NCBI GenBank assembly: GCA_946482335.1
Contig: CAMLRG010000001.1
Span: forward strand, 16,967-80,966
Direction of reading: 5' to 3'
Source of the DNA: an uncultured Duganella sp.
Lineage (GTDB): Bacteria > Pseudomonadota > Gammaproteobacteria > Burkholderiales > Burkholderiaceae
DNA: 64,000 nucleotides
The notes beneath the pieces are model-generated. The model saw nothing but the letters and a program-made list of their open reading frames with translations. It did not search any database and was not told where the DNA came from. The position numbers and the translations under genes are program-made. Shown piece after piece: positions 50,487 through 59,500 of this stretch; position 1 is the stretch's first letter, and each line of letters begins with the position of its first letter.

Positions 50487-51881
50487 TTATGCCTTGCTCA
50501 ATTCGGAGCGATGGCGCGAGTAGCCGAAGTACACCAGCAGGCCCAGCGCCAGCCAGATGCCGAACGCGATCCAGGTGGTCAGCGACAGGAAGGCCATCAG
50601 CGAAATGCAGAAGGCGATGGCCAGGCCGGGAACCACCGGCACGCCCGGGCAGCGGAATGCGCGGTGCAGGTCAGGGCGTTTCTTGCGCATGATGATGACG
50701 GCCAGCGACACCAGGCAGAATGCAGCCAGGGTACCCATGTTGACCAGTTCGGCCAGCACGTTCAGCGGGATCAGGGCGGCGATGAAGCCGAAGATCAGGC
50801 CGACGATCCAGGTGGCGAGGAACGGGGTGTGGTATTTCGGGTGGACGCTGGACAGCTTCTTCGGCAGCAGGCCGTCGCGCGACATGGCGAAGATGATGCG
50901 GGTCTGGCCGTAGGCCATCACCAGGATCACGGTGGTCATGCCCAGGATGGCGCCCAGCGAAACCCAGCCGGCGAACCAGTTTTCACCAGCGTACTGCAGT
51001 GCCAGCGAGACCGGGTGGTCGATGCCCAGGAACTGCTTGTACGGCACGATGCCGGTCATGATGGCGGCCACGATCACGTACAGGATGGTGCAAACGGCCA
51101 GCGAGCCGATAATGCCGATCGGCAGGTCGCGCTCGGGGCGCTTGACTTCTTCCGCTGCCGAGGTCACGGCGTCGAAACCGATGAAGGCGAAGAACACCAG
51201 GGCCGCGGCGCTCATGATGCCGGAGGCGCCGAACGGCATGAACGGCTGCCAGTTGGCCGGCTGCACGTGGCCGGCACCGACGGCGATGAACAGGATCACC
51301 ACGCCGATCTTGATGACCACCATGATGTTGTTGACGCGCGCCGATTCGCGCACGCCCCAGCCCAGCATGGCCGTCAGCACGATCATGATCAGGAAGGCGG
51401 GCAGGTTGAACAGGGTGGTGGTGCCGGGGATGGCGCCCGGGGCGGCCGTCAACGCGGTCGGCAGGTGCAGGCCGATACCGGCGATCAGCGATTGGAAGTA
51501 GCCGGACCAGGCCACCGACACGGCGGACGTGGCCAGGCCATACTCGAGCATCAAGTCCCAGCCGATCATCCATGCTACCACTTCGCCCAGGGTGGCGTAG
51601 CTGTAGGTATAAATGGAGCCGGCAACCGGAACGGTCGAGGCGAATTCTGCGTAGCACAGGGCGGCGAAACCGCAAGCCAATGCGGCTACCACGAAGGAAA
51701 TCGTCAGGGCCGGGCCGGCGGTCAGCGCGCCGGTGCCGGTCAAGACGAAGATGCCGGTACCGACGATGGCGCCAATGCCCATCAGCACCAGGTCCATGGG
51801 ACCCAGCACTTTCTGCAGTCCACCCGGGGTACGGCTGGCTGCGACCATGTCGTCCAGGTTCTTAGTCCTAAAAATACTCAC
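50487..51881 (-). CDS. Amino-acid permease, APC superfamily (cationic amino-acid transporter type)
   Basis: A 464-residue protein with 12 transmembrane helices. The N-terminal substrate-binding motif GIGAIVGTGIFVLTGTGA is typical of APC/CAT permeases. FFAFIGFDAVTSAAEEVKRP is the hallmark of helix 6 and its loop. It matches YfnA/YhdG-like permeases that take up amino acids. The start is GTG at 51881 with GAGAGATAA just upstream; no ATG fits the family start. A strong terminator lies downstream. Confidence 0.92.
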   Translation of the reverse strand: MSIFRTKNLDDMVAASRTPGGLQKVLGPMDLVLMGIGAIVGTGIFVLTGTGALTAGPALTISFVVAALACGFAALCYAEFASTVPVAGSIYTYSYATLGEVVAWMIGWDLMLEYGLATSAVSVAWSGYFQSLIAGIGLHLPTALTAAPGAIPGTTTLFNLPAFLIMIVLTAMLGWGVRESARVNNIMVVIKIGVVILFIAVGAGHVQPANWQPFMPFGASGIMSAAALVFFAFIGFDAVTSAAEEVKRPERDLPIGIIGSLAVCTILYVIVAAIMTGIVPYKQFLGIDHPVSLALQYAGENWFAGWVSLGAILGMTTVILVMAYGQTRIIFAMSRDGLLPKKLSSVHPKYHTPFLATWIVGLIFGFIAALIPLNVLAELVNMGTLAAFCLVSLAVIIMRKKRPDLHRAFRCPGVPVVPGLAIAFCISLMAFLSLTTWIAFGIWLALGLLVYFGYSRHRSELSKA

Positions 51882-52009
51882 TTATCTCTCCAATCGTTCT
51901 CTTTTGGGATCGCCAAAAAAAGGCTGCCGCATCTTAGCACAAGGGGTAGACTGCGCCTGTTGTAGGATTGTAAATTTGAATGGTTGTCAGAAAAATCCTT
52001 GCACCCGTG

Positions 52010-52432
52010 ATGAAATCTATGATACTCGCGGCCGCCATGGCCGCCGCTACCGTGCACGCCCAGCCGATGCCGCCGCAGCCCGACACGCCGGCCTATAAGG
52101 CGTGCATGGCCGAGGAAGGCGCCTTGCGGCCCCAGCGCCAAGCCTTGGCGCGCCGTTTCCACGCACACGAAACGGCCCTGCAGCAGGCTGCGGCCGCGCT
52201 ATCGGCGCACGAGGCCTCGGCAGCGCAGCTCAATCGCGGCGATAGTGCCGCGGTGGCCGCCTTCAACGCCCGCCTCGACGAATTGAATGCGCAAGCAGCC
52301 AGCCTGAATGCGGAAGGCAGCCGACTGGAACAGGAGCAGGATGCATTCAACGCCCGCGTCGCCGCCGGCAATCTGCGCTGCGGCAATATCCTGGCGCCGT
52401 ACAAGACGCGCAAGAAGCGCAATGATGAATAA
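52010..52432 (+). CDS. Secreted coiled-coil protein of unknown function
   Basis: A 140-residue protein with signal peptide (MKSMILAAAMAAATVHA, cleavage at AQP) and a long Ala/Gln/Glu-rich helix (residues 45-110). Two cysteines near the ends (KACMAEEG and RCGNILAPY) could join the helix termini. It is probably periplasmic. A start at 51980 is possible but would precede the signal peptide with 10 residues. The function is unknown. Confidence 0.7.
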   Translation: MKSMILAAAMAAATVHAQPMPPQPDTPAYKACMAEEGALRPQRQALARRFHAHETALQQAAAALSAHEASAAQLNRGDSAAVAAFNARLDELNAQAASLNAEGSRLEQEQDAFNARVAAGNLRCGNILAPYKTRKKRNDE

Positions 52433-52529
52433 GCGTTCACGCGCGAGGTGGCTGAGTCCCGAGCGGAAAGCAAGCCGCGCGCGCTGACCCCCGCGCTGGA
52501 GGTATAGTGGGCAGGGGAGGGCCACCACC

Positions 52530-53168
52530 ATGCATCATGAGAGCGTCAGCATTCCCAGTCCGGCAGGCGCTGTGGAGGGCACACTCGACTTGCCAACCGG
52601 CGCCAGTGGCGTCGTCCTGTTCGCCCACGGCAGCGGCAGCAGCCGTTTCAGCCCGCGCAACAACTTCGTGGCGGGCGCCTTGCGCAACGCCGGCATCGGC
52701 ACTCTGCTGATGGATTTGCTGACCCCCGCCGAAGACGAAATTTACCGCACCCGCTTTAACATCAGCCTGCTGACCGAACGGCTGGGGCTGGCTGCCGACT
52801 GGCTGGCGGCTTCCGAAGCGGCCGGGCAGTTGTCGCTTGGCTTGTTCGGCGCCAGCACCGGCGCCGCCGCAGCCTTGCAGCTGGCGGCCGAGCGCAAGGC
52901 GCGTGTGGCGGCGGTCGTCTCGCGCGGCGGGCGTCCCGATTTGGCCGGGCAGGTGGCGCTGGCGCGGGTGAAGGCGCCCACCCTGCTCATTGTCGGCGGC
53001 CGCGATGAAGGGGTGATCGAACTGAATGAGTCGGCCTTCCTGCACCTTAATTGCAAAAAACGTATCGACATCGTGCCCGGCGCAACCCATCTGTTCGAAG
53101 AGCCGGGGACACTGGAAGCGGTGGCCAAATTGGCACGCGACTGGTTCAGCCAGCATCTGGCAAGCTGA
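52530..53168 (+). CDS. Alpha/beta hydrolase (dienelactone-hydrolase-like)
   Basis: A 212-residue hydrolase with oxyanion motif FAHGSGSSRF, nucleophile Ser109 (GLFGASTG), Asp159 (GGRDEGV) and His187 (GATHLFE). The fold and length resemble dienelactone-hydrolase-type esterases. AGGGGAGGG precedes the ATG. The substrate is unknown. A 71-bp gap separates it from the next gene. Confidence 0.87.
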   Translation: MHHESVSIPSPAGAVEGTLDLPTGASGVVLFAHGSGSSRFSPRNNFVAGALRNAGIGTLLMDLLTPAEDEIYRTRFNISLLTERLGLAADWLAASEAAGQLSLGLFGASTGAAAALQLAAERKARVAAVVSRGGRPDLAGQVALARVKAPTLLIVGGRDEGVIELNESAFLHLNCKKRIDIVPGATHLFEEPGTLEAVAKLARDWFSQHLAS

Positions 53169-53239
53169 AAAGTGAGAATGCGCGCATTTTTGCCCTGCCT
53201 TGCATCGCTATAATTTTCCCCATCTTTTCGGGAGAGCGT

Positions 53240-54160
53240 ATGGCGCTGCATTTGAAGAAATCGATGGTCTGGAACTCGGCAATCAACAGCAGCCTGTGCG
53301 CCGCCGTGGCATGGGGGATCGTCCAGACGACCGATGTGCCGGATGGACTGTTGTGGCTGGCCGTACTGGCTGCCGGTGTCGCGCTGCTGTCCTTCCTGCG
53401 CAGCGCCTACCGGATCCGGCAGAGCATCCTGGCGCCGCTGGACCACTTGGCTTCCTATGTGCGGATCGAACGCGACAGTCCGCTGGCGCGGCAGCAGGTC
53501 GACTGGAGCATGATCGACGATTACGCGGTCCAGTTGGCCGCGCGCGGCTTCCGCCCGCTGGGCGACTACACGGCGTATCCGATGCCGTCCGCCCTGATCG
53601 GCGTGGCGGCGCTGTTCTGCGATGCCGAAGCCAGCATCATGATCGAGATCCAGCAAGTGAAACTGTTGCCCGCCGCCGGCCGCGAACGCCTGCGCGACGG
53701 GATCTATTTCAGCATCACCTCCCTGGTCGGCGGCAATATCCGCGTGATCACCTGCAGCCACCGGCCGCAAGCCGGCACCTATCTGGTGCGGGGCGAGCAC
53801 GATGTGATGAGCGCCGAACCGGGCAAAGGTTTGCTGGAGCTGCTGGCGCAGCACACCGATCTGCTGATGCGCCTGCGCCACCGGACCGGCAAGGCCGCCG
53901 CCAAGGGCATGACGGTGGAGCGCTACGTGCTGTCGATCCGGGAAGCCCAGGCGCAGGCCCGGCGCCGCGTTGCGGCCATGAGCGGGTATGCCATTGCCGG
54001 TGCGGTCGACCGCTTCGAAGCGGCGGGGACGATGCGCTGGGCGCCGTCCACGGCGGACTTGAAAGCCGTGGCGCCGCGCCAACTCGATGAACTGGACTGC
54101 GCTTTCGGCGCCGGCCTGCAGCCGCCGGTCTTCCACGAATCACTGGCGCAGCAAGCCTGA
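53240..54160 (+). CDS. Membrane-anchored protein of unknown function
   Basis: A 306-residue protein with two hydrophobic helices at the N-terminus (about 10-28 and 35-52) and a soluble mixed alpha/beta domain. Visible stretches include GDYTAYPMPSALIGVAALFC, EIQQVKLLPA and GLLELLAQHTDLLMRLR. No family was recognised. The ATG at 53240 follows GGGAGAGC. Its 3-prime end overlaps the convergent gene at 54140 by 21 bp. The soluble part may be cytoplasmic. Confidence 0.72.
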   Translation: MALHLKKSMVWNSAINSSLCAAVAWGIVQTTDVPDGLLWLAVLAAGVALLSFLRSAYRIRQSILAPLDHLASYVRIERDSPLARQQVDWSMIDDYAVQLAARGFRPLGDYTAYPMPSALIGVAALFCDAEASIMIEIQQVKLLPAAGRERLRDGIYFSITSLVGGNIRVITCSHRPQAGTYLVRGEHDVMSAEPGKGLLELLAQHTDLLMRLRHRTGKAAAKGMTVERYVLSIREAQAQARRRVAAMSGYAIAGAVDRFEAAGTMRWAPSTADLKAVAPRQLDELDCAFGAGLQPPVFHESLAQQA

Positions 54161-54622
54161 CTGCAATGCCTTGAGTTGATGGCGCGCGCCGGCCAGGAAC
54201 AACAGGAACAGTACCCCGGCAATGGCCAACAGGGCCGGGGATTCGGGGCTGTCGAACACCGGGTTGCCGACCGGGAAGCGGGTAAACGTCTCGGTGATGC
54301 CGGGAATGAAGTGCAGGAAGAAGGTAAACGAGTAGCCGACCGTTTCGACCTGGCGGGCGGCGCTGCCAAACCAGCCGCGCGAACCGGCACCCCAGGCGAC
54401 GGCCAGCGTCAGGAGCGTGAGCACGGCGAGGGCATGCGGTTTGCCGAAACCGCCGTGGGCGAACAGGCCGAAGCCCGTCAGGCTGACCACCGCGGTCGCG
54501 GCGAGATACAGCAGGCCGGTTTTGCTGCGCGGGCTGATGCTGCCGTGCATGGCATACGCGGCGAAGCCGGAAACCAGGGCCAGCAGGCCAAGGGCGGTGT
54601 GGAAGATGCCAAGTGGGGACAT
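54140..54622 (-). CDS. DUF2306-like small membrane protein
   Basis: A 160-residue protein with four or five hydrophobic segments and histidines within them (IFHTALGLL, YAMHGS, FAHGGFGKPHALA, FFLHFIPG), a pattern of membrane-bound heme or of DUF2306-type proteins. A good GAGGAG Shine-Dalgarno precedes the ATG at 54622. The function is unknown. Confidence 0.72.
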   Translation of the reverse strand: MSPLGIFHTALGLLALVSGFAAYAMHGSISPRSKTGLLYLAATAVVSLTGFGLFAHGGFGKPHALAVLTLLTLAVAWGAGSRGWFGSAARQVETVGYSFTFFLHFIPGITETFTRFPVGNPVFDSPESPALLAIAGVLFLLFLAGARHQLKALQSGLLRQ

Positions 54623-54816
54623 GATGACTCCTCGAAAAAGTGAAGTGCGATGCTTGCGATGGATAGATGGTAGTCACCATCATTGGACAGCGCCAATTGG
54701 AACTTCCTAAGCCTGCGATAGTGAATCTTGTTGTAGCGCATCATTTATTACTTGCATAAGCGATAGTGATTCGGCAATATTGCTTCATTCCTCAACACTC
54801 ATGGATCGAACCCGTC

Positions 54817-56490
54817 ATGAAAATCAGCAATCGACTGATCGTCACCCTGGCCATTGCCTTGCTTGGCCTGCTCTTCGTCGGTGCGCAGGGCTTGTGGCAG
54901 TTGCGCGACGCGCAGCAGCGCCTGGAGCTGGTGCAAACACGCCTGATCCCGAGCATCACCGCCATCAATGCCGCCAAGGCCGCGGTGAGCGACAGCCGCC
55001 TGGCCGGCTACCGCCTGTCGGTGTTCTCCAACCTCCCCGACAAGTCCGCGCTGGACAAGGCATATAACGACGCCCACGCCAACTTCGACAAGGTGCTGGC
55101 CGATTACGCCAGGAACAATATCTTCGACGAGACCGACCGCAAGATGCTGGAGCAGGACAAGGCGGCGATGGCGACCTACCGCCAGGCGCTGGTGCCGTTC
55201 CTGGCCGCTTCGCATGCGGGCGACATGGATGGCGTGCGCGCCACCCTGGTGGCCGGTTCGCCGCTGGCGCTGGGCGCGGCCGGCGTGAAGAAAAGCCTGG
55301 ACGACCACGTCGCATACAACCAGAAGCTGATCGACAAAGTGAAGATGGAGAGCGATGCGGCGTACGCGAAGGCGCTGACGGTGCTGTCGCTGGTGACGGT
55401 GGCAGTGCTGCTGGTGGTTGGCTTCCTGGGCTACCAGATGTTCCGCGTGATCACCGGTGGCCTGGACAGGATGCAGGGGACCATGGAAAGCGTCAGCAGC
55501 AGCATGGACTTGACGCGCCAGGTGGACGTGGAGCGCATGGACGAAATCGGCCACGCCGGTGTCGCCTTCAACAAGCTGCTGGGTGAGATCGGCGGCGTGG
55601 TCGGCACCGCGCGCGCGGCGGCCGACGCGGTCAGCACCGCGTCGCGCCAGATCGCAGCCGGTACCGGCGACCTGAACAACCGCACGGCGCAGCAGGCGGC
55701 CGCGCTGGAAGAAACCGCTTCCAGCATGGAAGAGCTGACTTCCACCGTGAGCCAGAACTCGGACAATGCGCGCCAGGCCAACCAGCTGGCGCAGAACGCG
55801 TCGCAGATCGCTGTGCAGGGCGGCGAGGTGGTGAAGGAAGTGATCGACACCATGGATTCGATCAATGCGTCCTCGCGCAAGATCGTGGACATCATCAGCG
55901 TGATCGACGGCATCGCATTCCAGACCAATATCCTGGCGCTGAACGCCGCCGTGGAAGCGGCGCGCGCCGGCGAGCAGGGCCGCGGCTTTGCCGTGGTGGC
56001 GACCGAAGTGCGCAACCTGGCGCAGCGCTCCGCCGCGGCGGCCAAGGAAATCAAGGTGCTGATCGACGACAGTGTGGAGAAGGTCGATTCCGGCACCAAG
56101 CTGGTGGTACGCGCCGGCGACACCATGGGCGAAGTGGTGGCCAGCGTCAAGCAGGTGTCGGACATCGTGGCCGAAATCAGCGCCGCCACCGCCGAACAGA
56201 ATGCCGGCATCGCCCAGGTGCACCAGTCCATCACCGCGATGGACCAGGTGACGCAGCAGAATGCCGCGCTGGTGGAGGAAACCGCCGCGGCCTCGCAAGC
56301 GATGCAGGACCAGGCGGAAATCCTGGCGCGCGCGGTCAGCGCCTTCCGCATCGATGCCAGCCATATCAAGCCGGCCCCGGTGCTGCGCAACGCCAGCCGC
56401 AGCGCCGGCACCAAAGCCGTGGCGGTGCGGCCAGCGCCATCGCGCAAGGTGGCCAATGCCGGCGACGGGGATGAGTGGGAACAGTTCTAA
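54817..56490 (+). CDS. Methyl-accepting chemotaxis protein
   Basis: A 557-residue chemoreceptor. First membrane helix (residues 8-26), a four-helix periplasmic sensor (about 30-190), second helix (about 192-215), HAMP and the signalling hairpin ([20 protein letters not shown]). The C-terminus ends DEWEQF, a CheR/CheB-docking pentapeptide of the NWETF type. It therefore probably tethers methylation enzymes. The ATG at 54817 starts with the family-typical MKISNRL; the longer frame is unlikely. The ligand is unknown. Confidence 0.93.
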   Translation: MKISNRLIVTLAIALLGLLFVGAQGLWQLRDAQQRLELVQTRLIPSITAINAAKAAVSDSRLAGYRLSVFSNLPDKSALDKAYNDAHANFDKVLADYARNNIFDETDRKMLEQDKAAMATYRQALVPFLAASHAGDMDGVRATLVAGSPLALGAAGVKKSLDDHVAYNQKLIDKVKMESDAAYAKALTVLSLVTVAVLLVVGFLGYQMFRVITGGLDRMQGTMESVSSSMDLTRQVDVERMDEIGHAGVAFNKLLGEIGGVVGTARAAADAVSTASRQIAAGTGDLNNRTAQQAAALEETASSMEELTSTVSQNSDNARQANQLAQNASQIAVQGGEVVKEVIDTMDSINASSRKIVDIISVIDGIAFQTNILALNAAVEAARAGEQGRGFAVVATEVRNLAQRSAAAAKEIKVLIDDSVEKVDSGTKLVVRAGDTMGEVVASVKQVSDIVAEISAATAEQNAGIAQVHQSITAMDQVTQQNAALVEETAAASQAMQDQAEILARAVSAFRIDASHIKPAPVLRNASRSAGTKAVAVRPAPSRKVANAGDGDEWEQF

Positions 56491-56561
56491 GCGCTAGAAT
56501 TCGTTAGTTTTTCAGTATTGCGCTCCTGTATGATTTGCTCACATTTCAATGTGGGAGCGCC

Positions 56562-59500
56562 ATGAACAAGAAAGTCCTGATCGGTACCGCGCTGGCGGTG
56601 GTGGTGGCGGCGACTGCCGCCGGCGCGTGGTGGTGGAAAAAGCCGCGCGGCACGCAGGCTCCCGCCGGCGATGCCCTGGTCGCCGATCCCAATGCTCCCT
56701 TTGAGTTCAAGGCTTGCCAGGCGCGCCTGCATGAAGACAGGCCCGCGCTGGCCGTCACCTTCAGTGCTCCCATCGGTCCCGGCCAGGCGCTCGACCAGTT
56801 GATCGAAGTGAAGGATTTCGGCGACGCGACGTCCACCGCCAGCGGGGCGGCCGGGCGCGGCGAAACCGGGACGGTGGTCAAAGGCTCGTGGGTGGTGGCC
56901 GACAATCCGCGCGTGCTGGTATTCCCCTTCGTCAAAGCGGGCCACCGTTACGACATCAAGCTGGCCGCCGGCATCGCCGGCGAGAATGGGCGCAAGCTCG
57001 CCGGCTCGCAAACCTGTGAAGTGACGAGCGACCAGATGGCGCCATCGTTCTTCTTCGCCAGCAAGGGCACGGTGCTGCCGGCGGAACTGAATGGCGGGCT
57101 GCCGGTCGTCAGCGTCAACGTGCCGGAGGTCGACGTCGAATTCCTGCGCGTCGAATCGGGCAAGCTGGCCAAGTTCATGGACCTGGTGGCCGGCCGCCGC
57201 AGCGAGCGCTCGGAGGATGAGGGCGAGGAATACTGCTGCGACTACTACTACAACCGCAATGCCTTCAAGGGACAAACCAGCGGCTGGCAGCTGAACGCGC
57301 TGCGCGGGATCGCGGAAAGCGTGTACAGCAACCGCTTCCTGGTCAACGACGCCAAGAACGCGCGCAAGACCAGCTTCCTGCCGATCGAGAAAGTGGCGGA
57401 GTTGAAGGAGCCGGGCGTGTACGTGGCCGTTATGCGCCGTCCCGGCAATTTCGACAACGATTACCAGGTGACGTATTTCTACGTCACCGATATCGGCCTG
57501 CACGTACGGCGCCATGCCAATGCCACCGACGTCTTCACCACCTCGCTCAAGTCCGGCAAGGGACTGGGCGGCATCGATATCGAGGTGCTGGGCGAGGGCG
57601 GCAAGGTGCTGCTCAAGGGCCGCACCGATGGCGACGGGCACGGCGTGCTGGCCGGCCTGCCGGACAAGGCGCAGGTGCTGCTGGCGCGGCGCGACAAGGA
57701 AATGTCCATGATCTCCCTGCGCGAACCGGGCCTGGACCTGTCCGAATTCGACATCGGGGGCCACTTGCCGCGCGACGCCAAGCTGTTCGCCTATTCCGGC
57801 CGCGACCTGTACCGGCCGGGCGAGCAATTCACCGTCTCCCTGCTGGCGCGCAATGCAGGCGGTGCGGCACTGCCGCCGGCGCCCATCAAGGTGGAGCTCA
57901 AGAAGCCGGGCGGCGACGTCGCCAGCACCGTGATCTGGCAGCCCAACCCGAAAACGCCGGGCTACCTGCAGCAGCGCGTCGACTTGCCGGCCGATGCCGC
58001 GACCGGCAAATGGACGCTGGAATTCCGTGCCGACCCGGCCGCCAAACGGCCCGACACCGTCTATGCCTTCCAGGTCGAGGAATTCCTGCCCGAGCGCATG
58101 AAGCTCACCCTGCGCAGCGACAATGCGGCGCTGCGCCCGGGCACCGACAGTTTTGAGGTGGCGGTGCAGGGCGACTACCTGTACGGCGCGCCGGCCGCCG
58201 GCAACCGCCTGCTGGGCAGCGTGGCGCAGGAACGCGCACGCAACCCCTTGCCGAAAGAGTGGCCGGGCTTCATCTTCGGCGACTTTGCCGACGATGCCAA
58301 CAAGCAGCGTACGGAACTGCCCGAGACGGAACTGGACGACAGCGGCAAGGCGCAAGTCGACGTGCCAGTGAAAGAAGGCATGCAGTCGCCAAGCCGTGTG
58401 CGCGCCTCGTTCAGCCTGCTGGAATCGGGCGGCCGCCCGGTGGTGCGTTCGGTCGAGCGCATGTGGTGGCCGGCCGATGCCATGATCGCGCTGCGTCCGG
58501 CCTTCGAGGGCGATGTGGCGCACGAGGGCGGCATGGCGGAATTCGAATTGATCCGCGTCGACAGCGCCGGCAAGTTCGCGCCGCTCAAGGAAGCGAAATT
58601 CCGCCTGGTGCGCGAAGACCGCCAGTACTACTGGCGTTTCGACGCCGACCGCGGCTGGCATTCGGGCTATACCGAGGCGGAGGAGGTGCAGCAGGATGGC
58701 GCGGTGGCGCTCAAGGCGCGCGCCAAGCTGACGCTGCCGGTGCAATGGGGCACTTACCGCCTGGAGGTGGCCGACCCGTCCACCAGCCTGGTGGCGCGCT
58801 ACCGCTTTTACGCCGGCTGGGGCGCACAGGACGCGGAGAGCGTGGGCAACCGTCCCGACCGCGTGCGCCTGCAACTGGACGGCGTTCCGGCCAAGCCTGG
58901 CAGCGACGTGCGCGTGAAAATCCTGCCGCCGCATGATGGCGAGGCGCTCGTGATGGTGGAGGCGGACAAGGTGCTGTGGAGCACCCGTGTGTCCGTCAAC
59001 ACCGGCGGCACCACCGTGACGGTGCCGCTCGAGAAGGGCTGGAACCGGGCCGACATGTACATCTCCACCATCGTCTACCGGCCGGGAAGCCAGGGCGACC
59101 GCGTGACGCCGGCGCGCGCCGTGGGCATGAGCTGGCTGCCGCTGGCGCGCGATGGCCGCAAGCTGAAGGTGGCGTTGACTGCTCCGGAGCAGGTGGTGCC
59201 GGACAAGCGCATGGTGGCCAAGGTCAAAGTCGATGGCGCCGCCGGCAAGGCGGCGATGGTCACGGTGTCGGCGGTCGACGCCGGCATCCTGAGCATCACC
59301 GGCTTCAAGTCGCCCGACCCGTTCGATTTCTTCTTCGGCAAGCACCGCTTCGGCCCTGAGCTGAGCGACATTTACGGCAAGATGATCGAGCGCATGGATG
59401 GCACGGTGGGCAAGATCAAATGGGGCGGCGACGCCGGCAAGCGCGATACGAAAAGCATGCCCAAGAAGGTCAAGCTGGTCGACATCTTCTCCGGCGTGGT

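Noticed and set aside
56520..56560. GCGCTCC / GGAGCGC pair that could hide the ribosome site of the alpha-2-macroglobulin gene
   Set aside because: The likely -10, TATGAT (56529-56534), lies between the arms, so the left arm would not be in the mRNA.
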